Shown here in pieces: positions 20,077 through 28,733 of a stretch of 48,895 bases of DNA; the stretch's first letter is position 1, and each line of letters opens with the position of its first letter. The stretch spans positions 1 to 48,895 of the forward strand of contig CAZIJQ010000012.1 in the NCBI GenBank assembly GCA_964539785.1, written 5' to 3'. The notes beneath the pieces were generated by a model. It made no database searches, was not told where the DNA came from, and was given only the letters and a program-made list of their open reading frames with translations. A program made the translations under genes and the position numbers. Source of the stretch: JABMPO01 sp964539785. Lineage in GTDB: Bacteria; Fidelibacterota; Marinisomatia; Marinisomatales; TCS56.

Positions 20077-22215
20077 TTATTTATTATTGATGTTTACGCG
20101 TTGCAAACCAGCAGTGCGCCTAAAGTGTATAGGATCACCACCGAGTTCCGGGGCTGAATCAAACTCATCCAGTCGCAATTGTCGAGCCTGTCCAACCAGT
20201 TGTTTTAATCGATTCGATTGCGCAGCAGGATTGGTGGTGATACGTCCTAATTCCCAACGCGATAAGCCCAACCAGATCTGTTGGTCAACACCGGTCGGCT
20301 CGGTCCAGCGAACGTATACTTCGTCTTTTACTATCCCTTGACCTTTAACCAACCAAGTGTTATTCCACTCACCATATTCCACTCCTGTACCAATCATTGT
20401 CATGGATAGTTCGCGAGTAATCAAAAAACAATCAGTAAACGTTGTATCCACTCCAGGACAATCATCAATCGATGTTGCTAACCAGGTTGTGTCAGCGGTA
20501 CAAACAACATTACCATCTATCATTTTACCACGCCTGATATTTGCCGGTACAGTCACCGTATCCATGTCAACAGCAAATGATTTTTCAATCTTATAAACAG
20601 CGACTTGTGTGGTATCGTAATAGATTTCTTCAAACCGTTCACCATCGCGCAATAACCCATTTGGGGTATAAAACAGTACTTCATCGATTAAGTTATTAGT
20701 GTACCAAAAATTATTATTAATATCATTTTCATTCCAATAATACCCATATGGGAGAAAATAGCTGGGTTTAACGATTTTTTTGATATTCTCATCCATCTTG
20801 AACAATAGATAATCATAATCCCGCGGATCTTCCCCGGCTTCAGGATTTAAATTGATCCATTCAGTCTTGGTAACCAGGTAGTCATCGTCAGAATCATAGT
20901 CCGTTATATTTGCTACAATTTTATTGGTACGAAGTGTTACAATTGAATCATTCAAGGTAACGTTGGAAATCTGTCTTTCAATAATATCCACAGTATCGAT
21001 CAGGTTATAATAAGTAATCCCCCAGCGTGTCACGAGTGAATCAAGCTTGTTGATAGTACGCAAAACCTGTGGCTGTGCCGGATCTGAATAATCTACGAGT
21101 AGATTATTTGGGATAATATCTATATAAAACAACTCTCCCGGATCACCGTTTGAATTATTATTCAAATCGGTGAATCTTTCATTATCATCCCATTGACCAT
21201 TGCCACGATCCAAAAACCAGATATCATTATTAACATCATAGATGGCGCCGGGTTCGGAAGACGCTACAATTTCTTCGGCCGGATCCCAGATCTTATTGCA
21301 ATTACGATCCTGAAATACTTCGCTGAGTTCATGGGTACCGGAAGTATCTTTGTCAAGATATGGCTCAAAAGAATCCCAAACACTATTACCAGTATCAAGA
21401 TACCAAATACCACTGGCATCTTTCACAGCGCCAGCCACACTATCACTGAAAGTCTGTTCAGCCGAATCCCAAATACCATTGTCATTGCAATCAGTACCTA
21501 CCCGGAATATGAGAGAATCGGAGCTAAGCTGCCAGCGGCCAATATTAAAATCATGCACAAACTGAAGAATCTGATCGGACTCATACGTGTATGATGTATC
21601 TACCCACTCACTGGAATCCACATACATTATTCCCGAGTTGATTACGGGTGTGTCGACCGTAGCGGAGTATGCTAAAATATCAACAGTATCGCTATAAAAA
21701 ACCGTTGTCTGATAATCAACTTTGCGACTGCGGGTTGGCATATAGCGCTGAAATTCTGTATCAAGCACAATATCCCACTCATATTTAATCAGATTATCAT
21801 AGGAATCTGAAATTAACTGCAAAGAATCTTCAATAATAACATCGTTTTCAGTCAGAGAATCGATTGCAGTTCGATTAGTAAATTCCACTTCACCAGGATT
21901 TATATCTACCAGAAATTCAGGAAATGTCTTTAATGTTAATATGGGGGGTTCTTTTTTCTGTAACCGTAAAAAATCAGCAAAAGTTAAATCAAAACTTGCT
22001 TGATCAGAGCGATAAAACTCAGCCGCAATATCATTATCAAAATTATAAAAATAATCCGAAACCGGACCTTGAGCACCATTCCCGATGGTCGTTTCACCTA
22101 ACGTGTTAGCGAGTGCGATATCCGCTATGGTTTCTTCAGCTGGTTCCACACAACCAAAAAAAACCAATAATACCACAAAAATAAAAATCTTGAAAAAACT
22201 CTTTTCACGCAACAT
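20077..22215 (-). CDS. large lipoprotein with EF-hand-like repeats, first gene of the TonB/PorV operon
   Basis: This is a 712-residue protein with a lipoprotein signal (hydrophobic run to LLVFFGC, lipidated Cys near residue 21). No SusD or other known family is recognised. Calcium-loop-like repeats lie in the middle: DCNDNGIWDSAEQ, DRNCNKIWDPAEE, GNGQWDDNE and DLNNNSNGDPGE at about 240-370. They match the DxNxNGxWDxxE pattern in the loops of the neighbouring TonB receptor. The C-terminal 100 residues include WLGLSRWELGRITTNPAAQ and VGQARQLRLDEFD. It is placed as the leading gene of a six-gene operon and is probably a surface-exposed partner of the receptor. Confidence 0.82.
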   Translation of the reverse strand: MLREKSFFKIFIFVVLLVFFGCVEPAEETIADIALANTLGETTIGNGAQGPVSDYFYNFDNDIAAEFYRSDQASFDLTFADFLRLQKKEPPILTLKTFPEFLVDINPGEVEFTNRTAIDSLTENDVIIEDSLQLISDSYDNLIKYEWDIVLDTEFQRYMPTRSRKVDYQTTVFYSDTVDILAYSATVDTPVINSGIMYVDSSEWVDTSYTYESDQILQFVHDFNIGRWQLSSDSLIFRVGTDCNDNGIWDSAEQTFSDSVAGAVKDASGIWYLDTGNSVWDSFEPYLDKDTSGTHELSEVFQDRNCNKIWDPAEEIVASSEPGAIYDVNNDIWFLDRGNGQWDDNERFTDLNNNSNGDPGELFYIDIIPNNLLVDYSDPAQPQVLRTINKLDSLVTRWGITYYNLIDTVDIIERQISNVTLNDSIVTLRTNKIVANITDYDSDDDYLVTKTEWINLNPEAGEDPRDYDYLLFKMDENIKKIVKPSYFLPYGYYWNENDINNNFWYTNNLIDEVLFYTPNGLLRDGERFEEIYYDTTQVAVYKIEKSFAVDMDTVTVPANIRRGKMIDGNVVCTADTTWLATSIDDCPGVDTTFTDCFLITRELSMTMIGTGVEYGEWNNTWLVKGQGIVKDEVYVRWTEPTGVDQQIWLGLSRWELGRITTNPAAQSNRLKQLVGQARQLRLDEFDSAPELGGDPIHFRRTAGLQRVNINNK

Positions 22216-22258
22216 TTATTTATCTTCTCGATTAATCATTTGAACCAGATATGTAATA

Positions 22259-22297
22259 ATCCGCTGGCACTATCAGACCAAATAAGCACCAGCGGAT
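22259..22297 (-). terminator. terminator-like hairpin
   Basis: A perfect 9-base inverted repeat (ATCCGCTGG / CCAGCGGAT) with a 21-base loop lies 42 bases past the stop of the gene at 22339-24366, upstream of the lipoprotein operon. The following bases are TTATTA rather than a clean T run, so termination is plausible but not certain. It could also be a regulatory hairpin in the operon leader. Confidence 0.5.
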
Positions 22298-22338
22298 ATT
22301 TAAAATAATTATAAAACCTGGCTATTTCCAGTGATCTC

Positions 22339-24366
22339 TTATTTCATCAACACCATTTTACTGGTCTTAGTAATGCCATTTTGAGTCAGTGAATATACAT
22401 ATACGCCACTTGGAAATGCTGAAGCATCCAGAGTAAAATCATGAGCACCGGCAATTTGATGTTCGTCAACAAGTGTTATCATTTTTTGTCCAAGAACATT
22501 ATAGAGTTCCAGTTTGACGTTACCTGCAGTACTGAGAGAATACTCAATTTCAGTAGTGGGGTTAAAGGGATTTGGATAATTCTGACCTAAGGAAAACTCT
22601 ACTGGTGTAATAGCTTCTGAATCAGTGGATACCGGTCCTCTATTATATGAAGCCACATAAACCCGTTGCTTGTAATCTTCATAATTTTCGTCATCAAGAA
22701 CCGTTAATACCGCAAAATCCGGAGATTGGAAAATCATATAACAAATATCCTGGGTAGCAATTGGAGCTAAATGTGGACTCAATTCATAATAGTCAATATC
22801 TCCTACTGATGGAGTATTCGTCATATTACCAAGATCGGCCCAGGTCTGGCCATAATCATCGGAAACGGCAAGATAAACATCAATATCTTCCATATATATG
22901 CTGGTGGTATCCTGGGTAGTATCAGATACGGCAGCCGTAGTACACCAAATTGTGACTGTACCATCATCGTTATTACTCATTGCCATATCAGGTGAAAGAT
23001 ATTGCCAGCCGGAGAATGAACCAAAGTCAAACAGGAATGAGGTTGACATATCACGGATCTGAGATACAGTCCAGGTATTGACATCGTCAGGAGTTGGGTT
23101 GTAGAAATAATAGTGTCCCGCACCTGGCATTCCAGTATAAACACCATCGGCACCTTCATAAGTAGCTACTACAACTGAACTGATATGTAAACCGCCATAA
23201 GCATCAACTTTTACGTCGTAATCATAACCGAAAAAAGCTTCATTCAGTACGTTCCAGGTAGTGTCTTCACCAACAACGGTGGATAGGGAATCACCAAGCA
23301 GACCGGCATCAAACATCATCTGATTGATCGCAAGATCGGACCAGGCATGAAAACCTGTATTTTCTATACCACCGGTATTTTCCCAGGTTAAACCATAATC
23401 GGTAGTTTTCTTGTAAAACATTGTGTGATTTACAATCGATCCACCGGTCTCATAGTCATGCCAGTAACCGGAGTTTACCATATAGCCAATACCGTCATCA
23501 TTGATATGAAATTCCGGAGTTCCGGTGTAATTAGCATCGGCTGTACCGCCAAAATGAGTGGTTTTATCAAAAACCATGACCGGGTTTGCCATGCCGTAAT
23601 AGCCAAAAATGTGATAGCTGGAGCGCAGCATCCAATATTGATCCGGTCCTAATCCTTCACCAAAAAGCGCCAACAGCGTTGGGCTGGTTGCATCTTCGAC
23701 AACTTGTGCCTGGCTCACCCACAAATCAGGTGGATCGCAGGGCGTCATCGCACAACCGGTATTTAAATCATAGACCGGGCTGCTAAAGCTGCCACCAAAC
23801 CAGCCCAATTCATCCCAGGTGTACATGGCACGTCCACCATTGGTTCCGCCACCCGTCGTGGTAGTATATTCATTCCAAATTGCAGTAGGATAACTGTTAG
23901 TACTTGCAACCATGCTGGGGTAACGTCCGGTTGGCAAACCACCGGCGCCATCGGGAGCTGCTCCACCAGGATACAAATTGTTCAGACTGCTTGCGATTGT
24001 CCATGTTACACCATCCGGTGATTGCGCTGTACCAATATAGCCGGAAGAAGCGTCAATACCCTGCCATTGGCGATAGCAGACAGCAACTCCGGTTCCGGGC
24101 ACATATACGATCGGATTGGTATTATTAGAATACATTCCATAACCATTTTTGCTGGAATCAATCATTACAGATGTGAAATTGTCATCGCGGGATGAATAAT
24201 TTGGCAAAGGAGAAGACGTAGAATTAGTAAGTGAAAAACTATCTTTTTCAATATAAACACGTTCACGATTTTGGACATTCGTTTCCAGTTTCGTGTTATG
24301 ATATACTTCTCCAAAAAGCAAACTAGTACTCAAAAGAATACAAAGCACTATTACCAGGTTGCGCAT
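22339..24366 (-). CDS. T9SS-exported protein with sialidase/BNR-like repeats
   Basis: This is a 675-residue exported protein. The signal peptide is about 1-19 (ending LLFG). Asp-box-like units recur along the chain (SPDGVTWTI, TTDYGLTWENTGG, SDDYGQTWADLG), the S-x-D-x-G-x-T-W pattern of BNR/sialidase-type propellers. No sialidase active-site FRIP motif is seen, so enzymatic activity is not claimed. The C-terminus is a full sorting domain: LGQNYPNPFNPTTEIEYSL, LYNVLGQKMITLVDE, PSGVYVYSL, ending KMVLMK. A strong AGGAGG Shine-Dalgarno and an upstream sigma70-like promoter (24441-24469) mark it as a well-expressed single-gene unit. It is divergent from the M6 protease gene. Confidence 0.87.
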   Translation of the reverse strand: MRNLVIVLCILLSTSLLFGEVYHNTKLETNVQNRERVYIEKDSFSLTNSTSSPLPNYSSRDDNFTSVMIDSSKNGYGMYSNNTNPIVYVPGTGVAVCYRQWQGIDASSGYIGTAQSPDGVTWTIASSLNNLYPGGAAPDGAGGLPTGRYPSMVASTNSYPTAIWNEYTTTTGGGTNGGRAMYTWDELGWFGGSFSSPVYDLNTGCAMTPCDPPDLWVSQAQVVEDATSPTLLALFGEGLGPDQYWMLRSSYHIFGYYGMANPVMVFDKTTHFGGTADANYTGTPEFHINDDGIGYMVNSGYWHDYETGGSIVNHTMFYKKTTDYGLTWENTGGIENTGFHAWSDLAINQMMFDAGLLGDSLSTVVGEDTTWNVLNEAFFGYDYDVKVDAYGGLHISSVVVATYEGADGVYTGMPGAGHYYFYNPTPDDVNTWTVSQIRDMSTSFLFDFGSFSGWQYLSPDMAMSNNDDGTVTIWCTTAAVSDTTQDTTSIYMEDIDVYLAVSDDYGQTWADLGNMTNTPSVGDIDYYELSPHLAPIATQDICYMIFQSPDFAVLTVLDDENYEDYKQRVYVASYNRGPVSTDSEAITPVEFSLGQNYPNPFNPTTEIEYSLSTAGNVKLELYNVLGQKMITLVDEHQIAGAHDFTLDASAFPSGVYVYSLTQNGITKTSKMVLMK

Positions 24367-24440
24367 AAGGCCTCCTACAATTGATTATTAGGTTGATTTA
24401 ACGTTTCGGGATAGATTGTGAATTCTGTATTTGACCCGGA

Positions 24441-24469
24441 TAATACTTAATTATAAATTAGCTGTCAAG
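24441..24469 (-). promoter_or_regulatory. sigma70-type promoter for the BNR-like T9SS gene
   Basis: On the minus strand a perfect TTGACA (24464-24469) is separated by exactly 17 bases from TATTAT (24441-24446), 75 bases upstream of the ATG. The predicted leader is about 68 bases and ends in AGGAGG. This is the best consensus promoter I found in the window. Confidence 0.6.
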
Positions 24470-24561
24470 GAGTTTCCCCTCAATTCAGTGCTGTCCAAAA
24501 TAAACAAGATTTCCCTAATTTTAATAAATTTTCCTGAATCCTCGACTGGATGATATGTTTT

Positions 24562-24589
24562 TTGACAGGTTATTTCAAAATGGTAAAAA
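24562..24589 (+). promoter_or_regulatory. possible promoter for the M6 protease gene
   Basis: TTGACA (24562-24567), a 16-base spacer and TAAAAA (24584-24589) point towards the protease at 24860. The -10 box is poor and the implied leader (about 265 bases) would include the REP-like palindromes. This is a weak call. Confidence 0.25.
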
Positions 24590-24650
24590 CAAGCCCCACT
24601 AGTGAATTGTTAAATGTTATTTCCATTAAATCCACGTATCAAATCCTAAA

Positions 24651-24727
24651 TCCGGTTTGAGCAGACAGGAATGTCTGCACTACAATGGCACGTACAACAG
24701 ACATTCTTGTCTGTTGATGAGCAAACT
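24651..24727. repeat. paired REP-like palindromes (BIME-like) in the divergent spacer
   Basis: Two hairpins face each other. GCAGACA-GGAA-TGTCTGC lies at 24661-24678, and CAACAGACA-TTCT-TGTCTGTTG at 24695-24716. Read on opposite strands, they share AGACA(G/A)GAATGTCTG followed by a TAC-containing tail, and a GTTTG(ag/ctca) flank. This is the layout of REP pairs mobilised by REP-associated tyrosine transposases. The rest of the 493-base spacer (24367-24859) holds the promoter candidates and no gene that I can support. Confidence 0.6.
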
Positions 24728-24859
24728 CTAAAGATCAAATTAGTACATTTTAAATAATCGTTTTGGACAGATGTGCCCTCAATTATACATTAAATTTGCA
24801 GCATCCTTATCTAATAAAATATGCTTAAACTCGAGGCCTAAAATCAACGAGTATAGAAT

Positions 24860-27556
24860 ATGAATTACTTACTAATCGCCTTATTATTTATCCTGCAAAT
24901 GGGCTATGGAATTAATGCTTCCCCGGAAATGATGATATTAAAACAACCGGATGGAGAATCTATTGAGTGCTTTCATCGAGGAGATGAATGGGGAGCCTGG
25001 TTTGAAACGGTTGAGGGTTGGTCAATAACTAAAACGACAAGCGGCTATTGGGTGTATGCTGTGGGCGTTGATGGAAGAAATCTGCTACCGGGTACAGTTG
25101 TTGTGGGGCGTGGTGTGCATCCTGAAATGGATATATCAGGCAATAGCTTAGAAAAACACCTGAAACCAGAACCATATCTGAATATCGAGCACAGCAGGAC
25201 CTTCAACATCAATTCTGCCAGAACAGATTCTTTTAAAATACCTTTGTTACTGGTTGATTTTCCGGATTATCTAGCCAGCTATCCCGACACTATTTTTAAC
25301 GATATCATGAATCTTGAGGGTTATGGGCACCCAAATCATCCCGGCTCCGGTAGTTTTAGAGATTTCTATCAGGAAATATCGTATGGACAGTTTAACCCGG
25401 TGACAGATGTCGTTGATTGGGTACAGGCGCCCAATAATCATGATTATTACGCCTATTCTGAACCAGACGGTTATGATCGCGTACTGGAACTGATACGAGC
25501 GGCAGTTGATACCGCCGAAGCCCATGGAATGGATTGGTCTCAGTATGACAATGATGGTGATGGGAATCTGGATGCTTTAAATGTTTTACATGCGGGACCG
25601 GGCGCTGAACAAGGTGATCATTCCAATATCTGGTCCCATAAATGGTATTTATCGGCCGGTGGCCTGGAAGTCCAATACGACGGCGTTTGGATAAATGGCT
25701 ATACAATGAATCCCGAAATTCAAAATAATAATATAGTTGCTATTGGCGTAATCAGCCACGAATTCGGCCATGCCCTTGGTTTACCGGATCTTTATGATAC
25801 CGATTATTCATCCAGCGGCGCCGGCAAACTCGCACTAATGGCCAGCGGATCATGGGGTACTTCCGGGAATACTCCCTGGTATCCTTCCGCAATGAACGCC
25901 TGGAGCAAAACAGAACTTGACTGGTCAAATCCAACTGTTTTGGATGTTGATCAAATGCAGGTCGCAATTGACCAATCATTTTCAAATAACGCGATTTATC
26001 GAGTTAATCATCCACAGGATAATAGTGAATACTGGCTGATTGAAAACCGACAAAAGGTCGGCACCGATGTTAACATGCCTTGTGCCGGTTTAATCATCTG
26101 GCATATTGACACTGAAATGACCGGCGGCTGGGGTGTGAATAACAATGAACCGCATTATGGAGTCGGCCTCGAACAGGCCGATGGCTATTTTGACCTGGAA
26201 AACGATGCTGGCAGCGATGGTGGAGATCCTTTCCCAGGGTTTACTGATAACCGCTTTTTTACCAACAGTACTACCCCTAATACGGTAAACCATTATGGTG
26301 TCCCATCAATGGTCAGTATCGAGAATATTTCCGACCCGGATTCCATAATGACATTTGACCTTGCTTTCGGGGAAATATTGATGGCTGACGTCGGTATCAC
26401 TAACAGCTCAGCGAATGCTTATGATAGCGGTTGGATTTCTATAAATATGGACAATACGATGGAAATTGCAACCCTGCGATTCAGGCTCAACAGTAGTCCG
26501 GATATTTTAAGTGTAGCTGAAGTCAATTTATCCGATCGTGTAACCGCCGATTCCATCCTAATAAATAATAACTTAATTGATTTGGTCAATCCCGTCATTG
26601 CCACAGGATCGGGTACAATCATGGATATTGAGTTATTCGCAAATACTGGAATTGACCGTACAGTTGAACTGACACTCACTAATTATTATTCTGCGGATTC
26701 GGCTGATTCAGAAGTTGCCTTAATAGTTACCAATGCCGTTTTTCAGGTTTTCGCCATCGACCAGATATTTACAGTGAGCAATAGCAGCGCTCCCATTGGA
26801 GGACCATTCCAATATACGGTAGCTTTGGAGAATAGTGTTCCATTGAAAATGATCACAATGTCGCTGAATGATTTACCGGATTATCTGATAGCAGCCGATG
26901 AATTTTATACCGACGCCAATGGAAATAATCACTGGGACGCAGGAGAACCCTTTACCGACTGGAACGAAGATGGCGAATGGACACCAGCCATCCAACTTTC
27001 GGATCGACTGGCCGGTTGGAATTTCTCTATGCAAACCACATCTGATGGAATCACTCTGCAAACAGCTTCCTGGACTACACCGGTAGATACGGGCCAGGGA
27101 ACAATTTTTACTGTAAACGGCGTTGTGGATATTTCAGCCCTGACCAGTCACGTATTGGTAAGGCTCAATAATGTCATTTTGATGGATAAATTTGGAATAG
27201 ATGGAATTCCATTTACCTACACCATTGGAGATATTACTATTACTCCGTTTGTTGGGACTGATTTAGAGCAATCCATTCCCACTGAATTCTCGTTATCAAA
27301 TAATTACCCAAACCCATTTAATCCCACCACTACTTTCAATTATCAGGTCCCACAAACAACCGATATTAATTTTTCGATTTATGATATCCGCGGTAATATA
27401 GTCTATTCAATGACACAATTGCACAATCCGGGCCGGTATGAATTAGTTTGGAATGGTAGAAATAATAACGGAAAAAACGTTGCCAGCGGCACTTATTTCA
27501 TGCAGATGAAGGCAGCGGATTATTCAGTAACCAGGAAAATTCTATTGCTTAAATAA
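24860..27556 (+). CDS. M6 family (immune inhibitor A-like) metalloprotease with T9SS sorting domain
   Basis: This is an 898-residue secreted zinc protease and the only plus-strand gene. The signal peptide is about 1-17. A propeptide-like N-domain (ECFHRGDEWGAWFETVEGW) leads to the catalytic domain at about 125-420. Zinc ligands lie in HEFGHALGLPD: His300, Glu301 and His304, plus Asp310. A cohesin-like beta sandwich is suggested at about 515-640 (INMDNTMEIATLRFRL). A second similar unit with EF-hand-like DANGNNHWDAGEPFTDWNED lies at about 686-705. The C-terminus is a sorting domain: LSNNYPNPFNPTTTFNYQVP, IYDIRGNIVYSM, ASGTYFMQM. It ends in a bidirectional terminator shared with clpX. Confidence 0.93.
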   Translation: MNYLLIALLFILQMGYGINASPEMMILKQPDGESIECFHRGDEWGAWFETVEGWSITKTTSGYWVYAVGVDGRNLLPGTVVVGRGVHPEMDISGNSLEKHLKPEPYLNIEHSRTFNINSARTDSFKIPLLLVDFPDYLASYPDTIFNDIMNLEGYGHPNHPGSGSFRDFYQEISYGQFNPVTDVVDWVQAPNNHDYYAYSEPDGYDRVLELIRAAVDTAEAHGMDWSQYDNDGDGNLDALNVLHAGPGAEQGDHSNIWSHKWYLSAGGLEVQYDGVWINGYTMNPEIQNNNIVAIGVISHEFGHALGLPDLYDTDYSSSGAGKLALMASGSWGTSGNTPWYPSAMNAWSKTELDWSNPTVLDVDQMQVAIDQSFSNNAIYRVNHPQDNSEYWLIENRQKVGTDVNMPCAGLIIWHIDTEMTGGWGVNNNEPHYGVGLEQADGYFDLENDAGSDGGDPFPGFTDNRFFTNSTTPNTVNHYGVPSMVSIENISDPDSIMTFDLAFGEILMADVGITNSSANAYDSGWISINMDNTMEIATLRFRLNSSPDILSVAEVNLSDRVTADSILINNNLIDLVNPVIATGSGTIMDIELFANTGIDRTVELTLTNYYSADSADSEVALIVTNAVFQVFAIDQIFTVSNSSAPIGGPFQYTVALENSVPLKMITMSLNDLPDYLIAADEFYTDANGNNHWDAGEPFTDWNEDGEWTPAIQLSDRLAGWNFSMQTTSDGITLQTASWTTPVDTGQGTIFTVNGVVDISALTSHVLVRLNNVILMDKFGIDGIPFTYTIGDITITPFVGTDLEQSIPTEFSLSNNYPNPFNPTTTFNYQVPQTTDINFSIYDIRGNIVYSMTQLHNPGRYELVWNGRNNNGKNVASGTYFMQMKAADYSVTRKILLLK

Positions 27557-27589
27557 AAAAAAAGGGGAAGCACGCTCCCCCTTTTTTTT
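27557..27589. terminator. bidirectional intrinsic terminator between the M6 protease gene and clpX
   Basis: An A-run, GGGGA, a short loop, TCCCC and a T-run form a hairpin with T tracts readable on both strands. It sits between two convergent genes and overlaps the clpX stop codon. Confidence 0.88.
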
Positions 27590-28733
27590 AAGCTGATTTA
27601 CGCTTAAAATATTGATAACGTGGCTTGGCGCCCTTTTCAATAACCTCCGGTGTTATTATCACTTTTCGAACGCGTTTCAATTCCGGCAGATCAAACATCA
27701 GGCTCATCATAAATTCCTCCATTACCGAACGTAGCGAGCGCGCTCCGGATTGTCTGGCCATTGCTTTTTCGATTATCACGTCCAGAGCCTTGGATTGGAA
27801 CTCGAGTTCCACCCCTTCCATCTTAAACAATTTCTGATATTGCTTCACAAGTGCATTCTTTGGTTCAGTCAATACCCTGAACATGGCCTCATGATCCAGC
27901 AAATCCAGACCGGCAACTACTGGCAGTCTACCTACCAATTCGGGAATAAATCCGAACTGGATTAAATCTTGCGGAGTTATTTCAGAAAGGGTCGGACCGG
28001 CTTTCTTCATGACAGCAGATTTTTGTTTGCGCTTAAAACCAATCTCGCCGGTTCCTTTACGTCGTTCCAGGATATCATCCAGCCCATCAAAAGAACCACC
28101 ACAGATGAACAGAATATTGCGCGTGTTAATTGGAATTAAGCGCTGCTCGGGATGCTTTCTGCCACCCTGCGGCGGGACATGGGCAGTAGTTCCTTCCAGA
28201 ATTTTCAGAAGGGCTTGCTGAACGCCTTCACCGGAAACATCCCTGGTAATGGATGTCGAAGAAGATTTGCGCCCAATTTTATCTAATTCATCAATATAGA
28301 TTATACCCTGTTCAGCGGCCGGTACGTTATAATTAGCCACCTGCAGCAGTCGGACTAAAATATTCTCAACATCTTCGCCAACATAGCCGGCTTCCGTAAG
28401 AGTGGTAGCATCGGTTATGGCAAATGGGACCGATAAAAAACGTGCCAGCGTCTGAGCCAATAAGGTTTTACCCGTTCCAGTTGGTCCGATTACTAAAATA
28501 TTACTTTTTTCAATCTCAACGTCTTCGTCAAGATGTTGATATAAGATTCGTTTGTAGTGATTGTAGACCGCCACGGCAACCGTTTTTTTTGCGACATCCT
28601 GACCAATAACGTAGCGATCAAGAAACGTTTTTATTTCGGCCGGCTTATGCAGCACAAATTCGACTGGATCAGTATGCACCTGAGATTGTTCCGGTATCAG
28701 ATCACTGCTGTCGGGAGTAGAGTGTTTATTCAT
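27588..28733 (-). CDS. clpX: ATP-dependent Clp protease ATP-binding subunit ClpX (no zinc-binding domain)
   Basis: This 381-residue AAA+ unfoldase feeds substrates to ClpP. The large AAA domain has Walker A GPTGTGKT, pore loop GYVG, and Walker B IIYIDELDKIG. The ClpP-docking IGF tripeptide (GTGEIGFKRK) and sensor-2 GARSLRSVMEEF are present. The usual N-terminal C4 zinc-binding domain (about 50-60 residues with two CxxC pairs) is absent. The N-terminus is a 25-residue cysteine-free tail rich in Ser, Glu and His. The ATG overlaps the clpP stop (ATGA), so no room exists for a longer start. Adaptor binding through the zinc domain is therefore not expected. It is the last gene of tig-clpP-clpX. 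Confidence 0.97.
   Translation of the reverse strand: MNKHSTPDSSDLIPEQSQVHTDPVEFVLHKPAEIKTFLDRYVIGQDVAKKTVAVAVYNHYKRILYQHLDEDVEIEKSNILVIGPTGTGKTLLAQTLARFLSVPFAITDATTLTEAGYVGEDVENILVRLLQVANYNVPAAEQGIIYIDELDKIGRKSSSTSITRDVSGEGVQQALLKILEGTTAHVPPQGGRKHPEQRLIPINTRNILFICGGSFDGLDDILERRKGTGEIGFKRKQKSAVMKKAGPTLSEITPQDLIQFGFIPELVGRLPVVAGLDLLDHEAMFRVLTEPKNALVKQYQKLFKMEGVELEFQSKALDVIIEKAMARQSGARSLRSVMEEFMMSLMFDLPELKRVRKVIITPEVIEKGAKPRYQYFKRKSA

Noticed and set aside
20077..22215. SusD-like assignment for the operon lipoprotein
   Set aside because: Position next to a TonB receptor suggests it, but no SusD-type helical repeat or signature is visible, and the EF-hand-like repeats are atypical.
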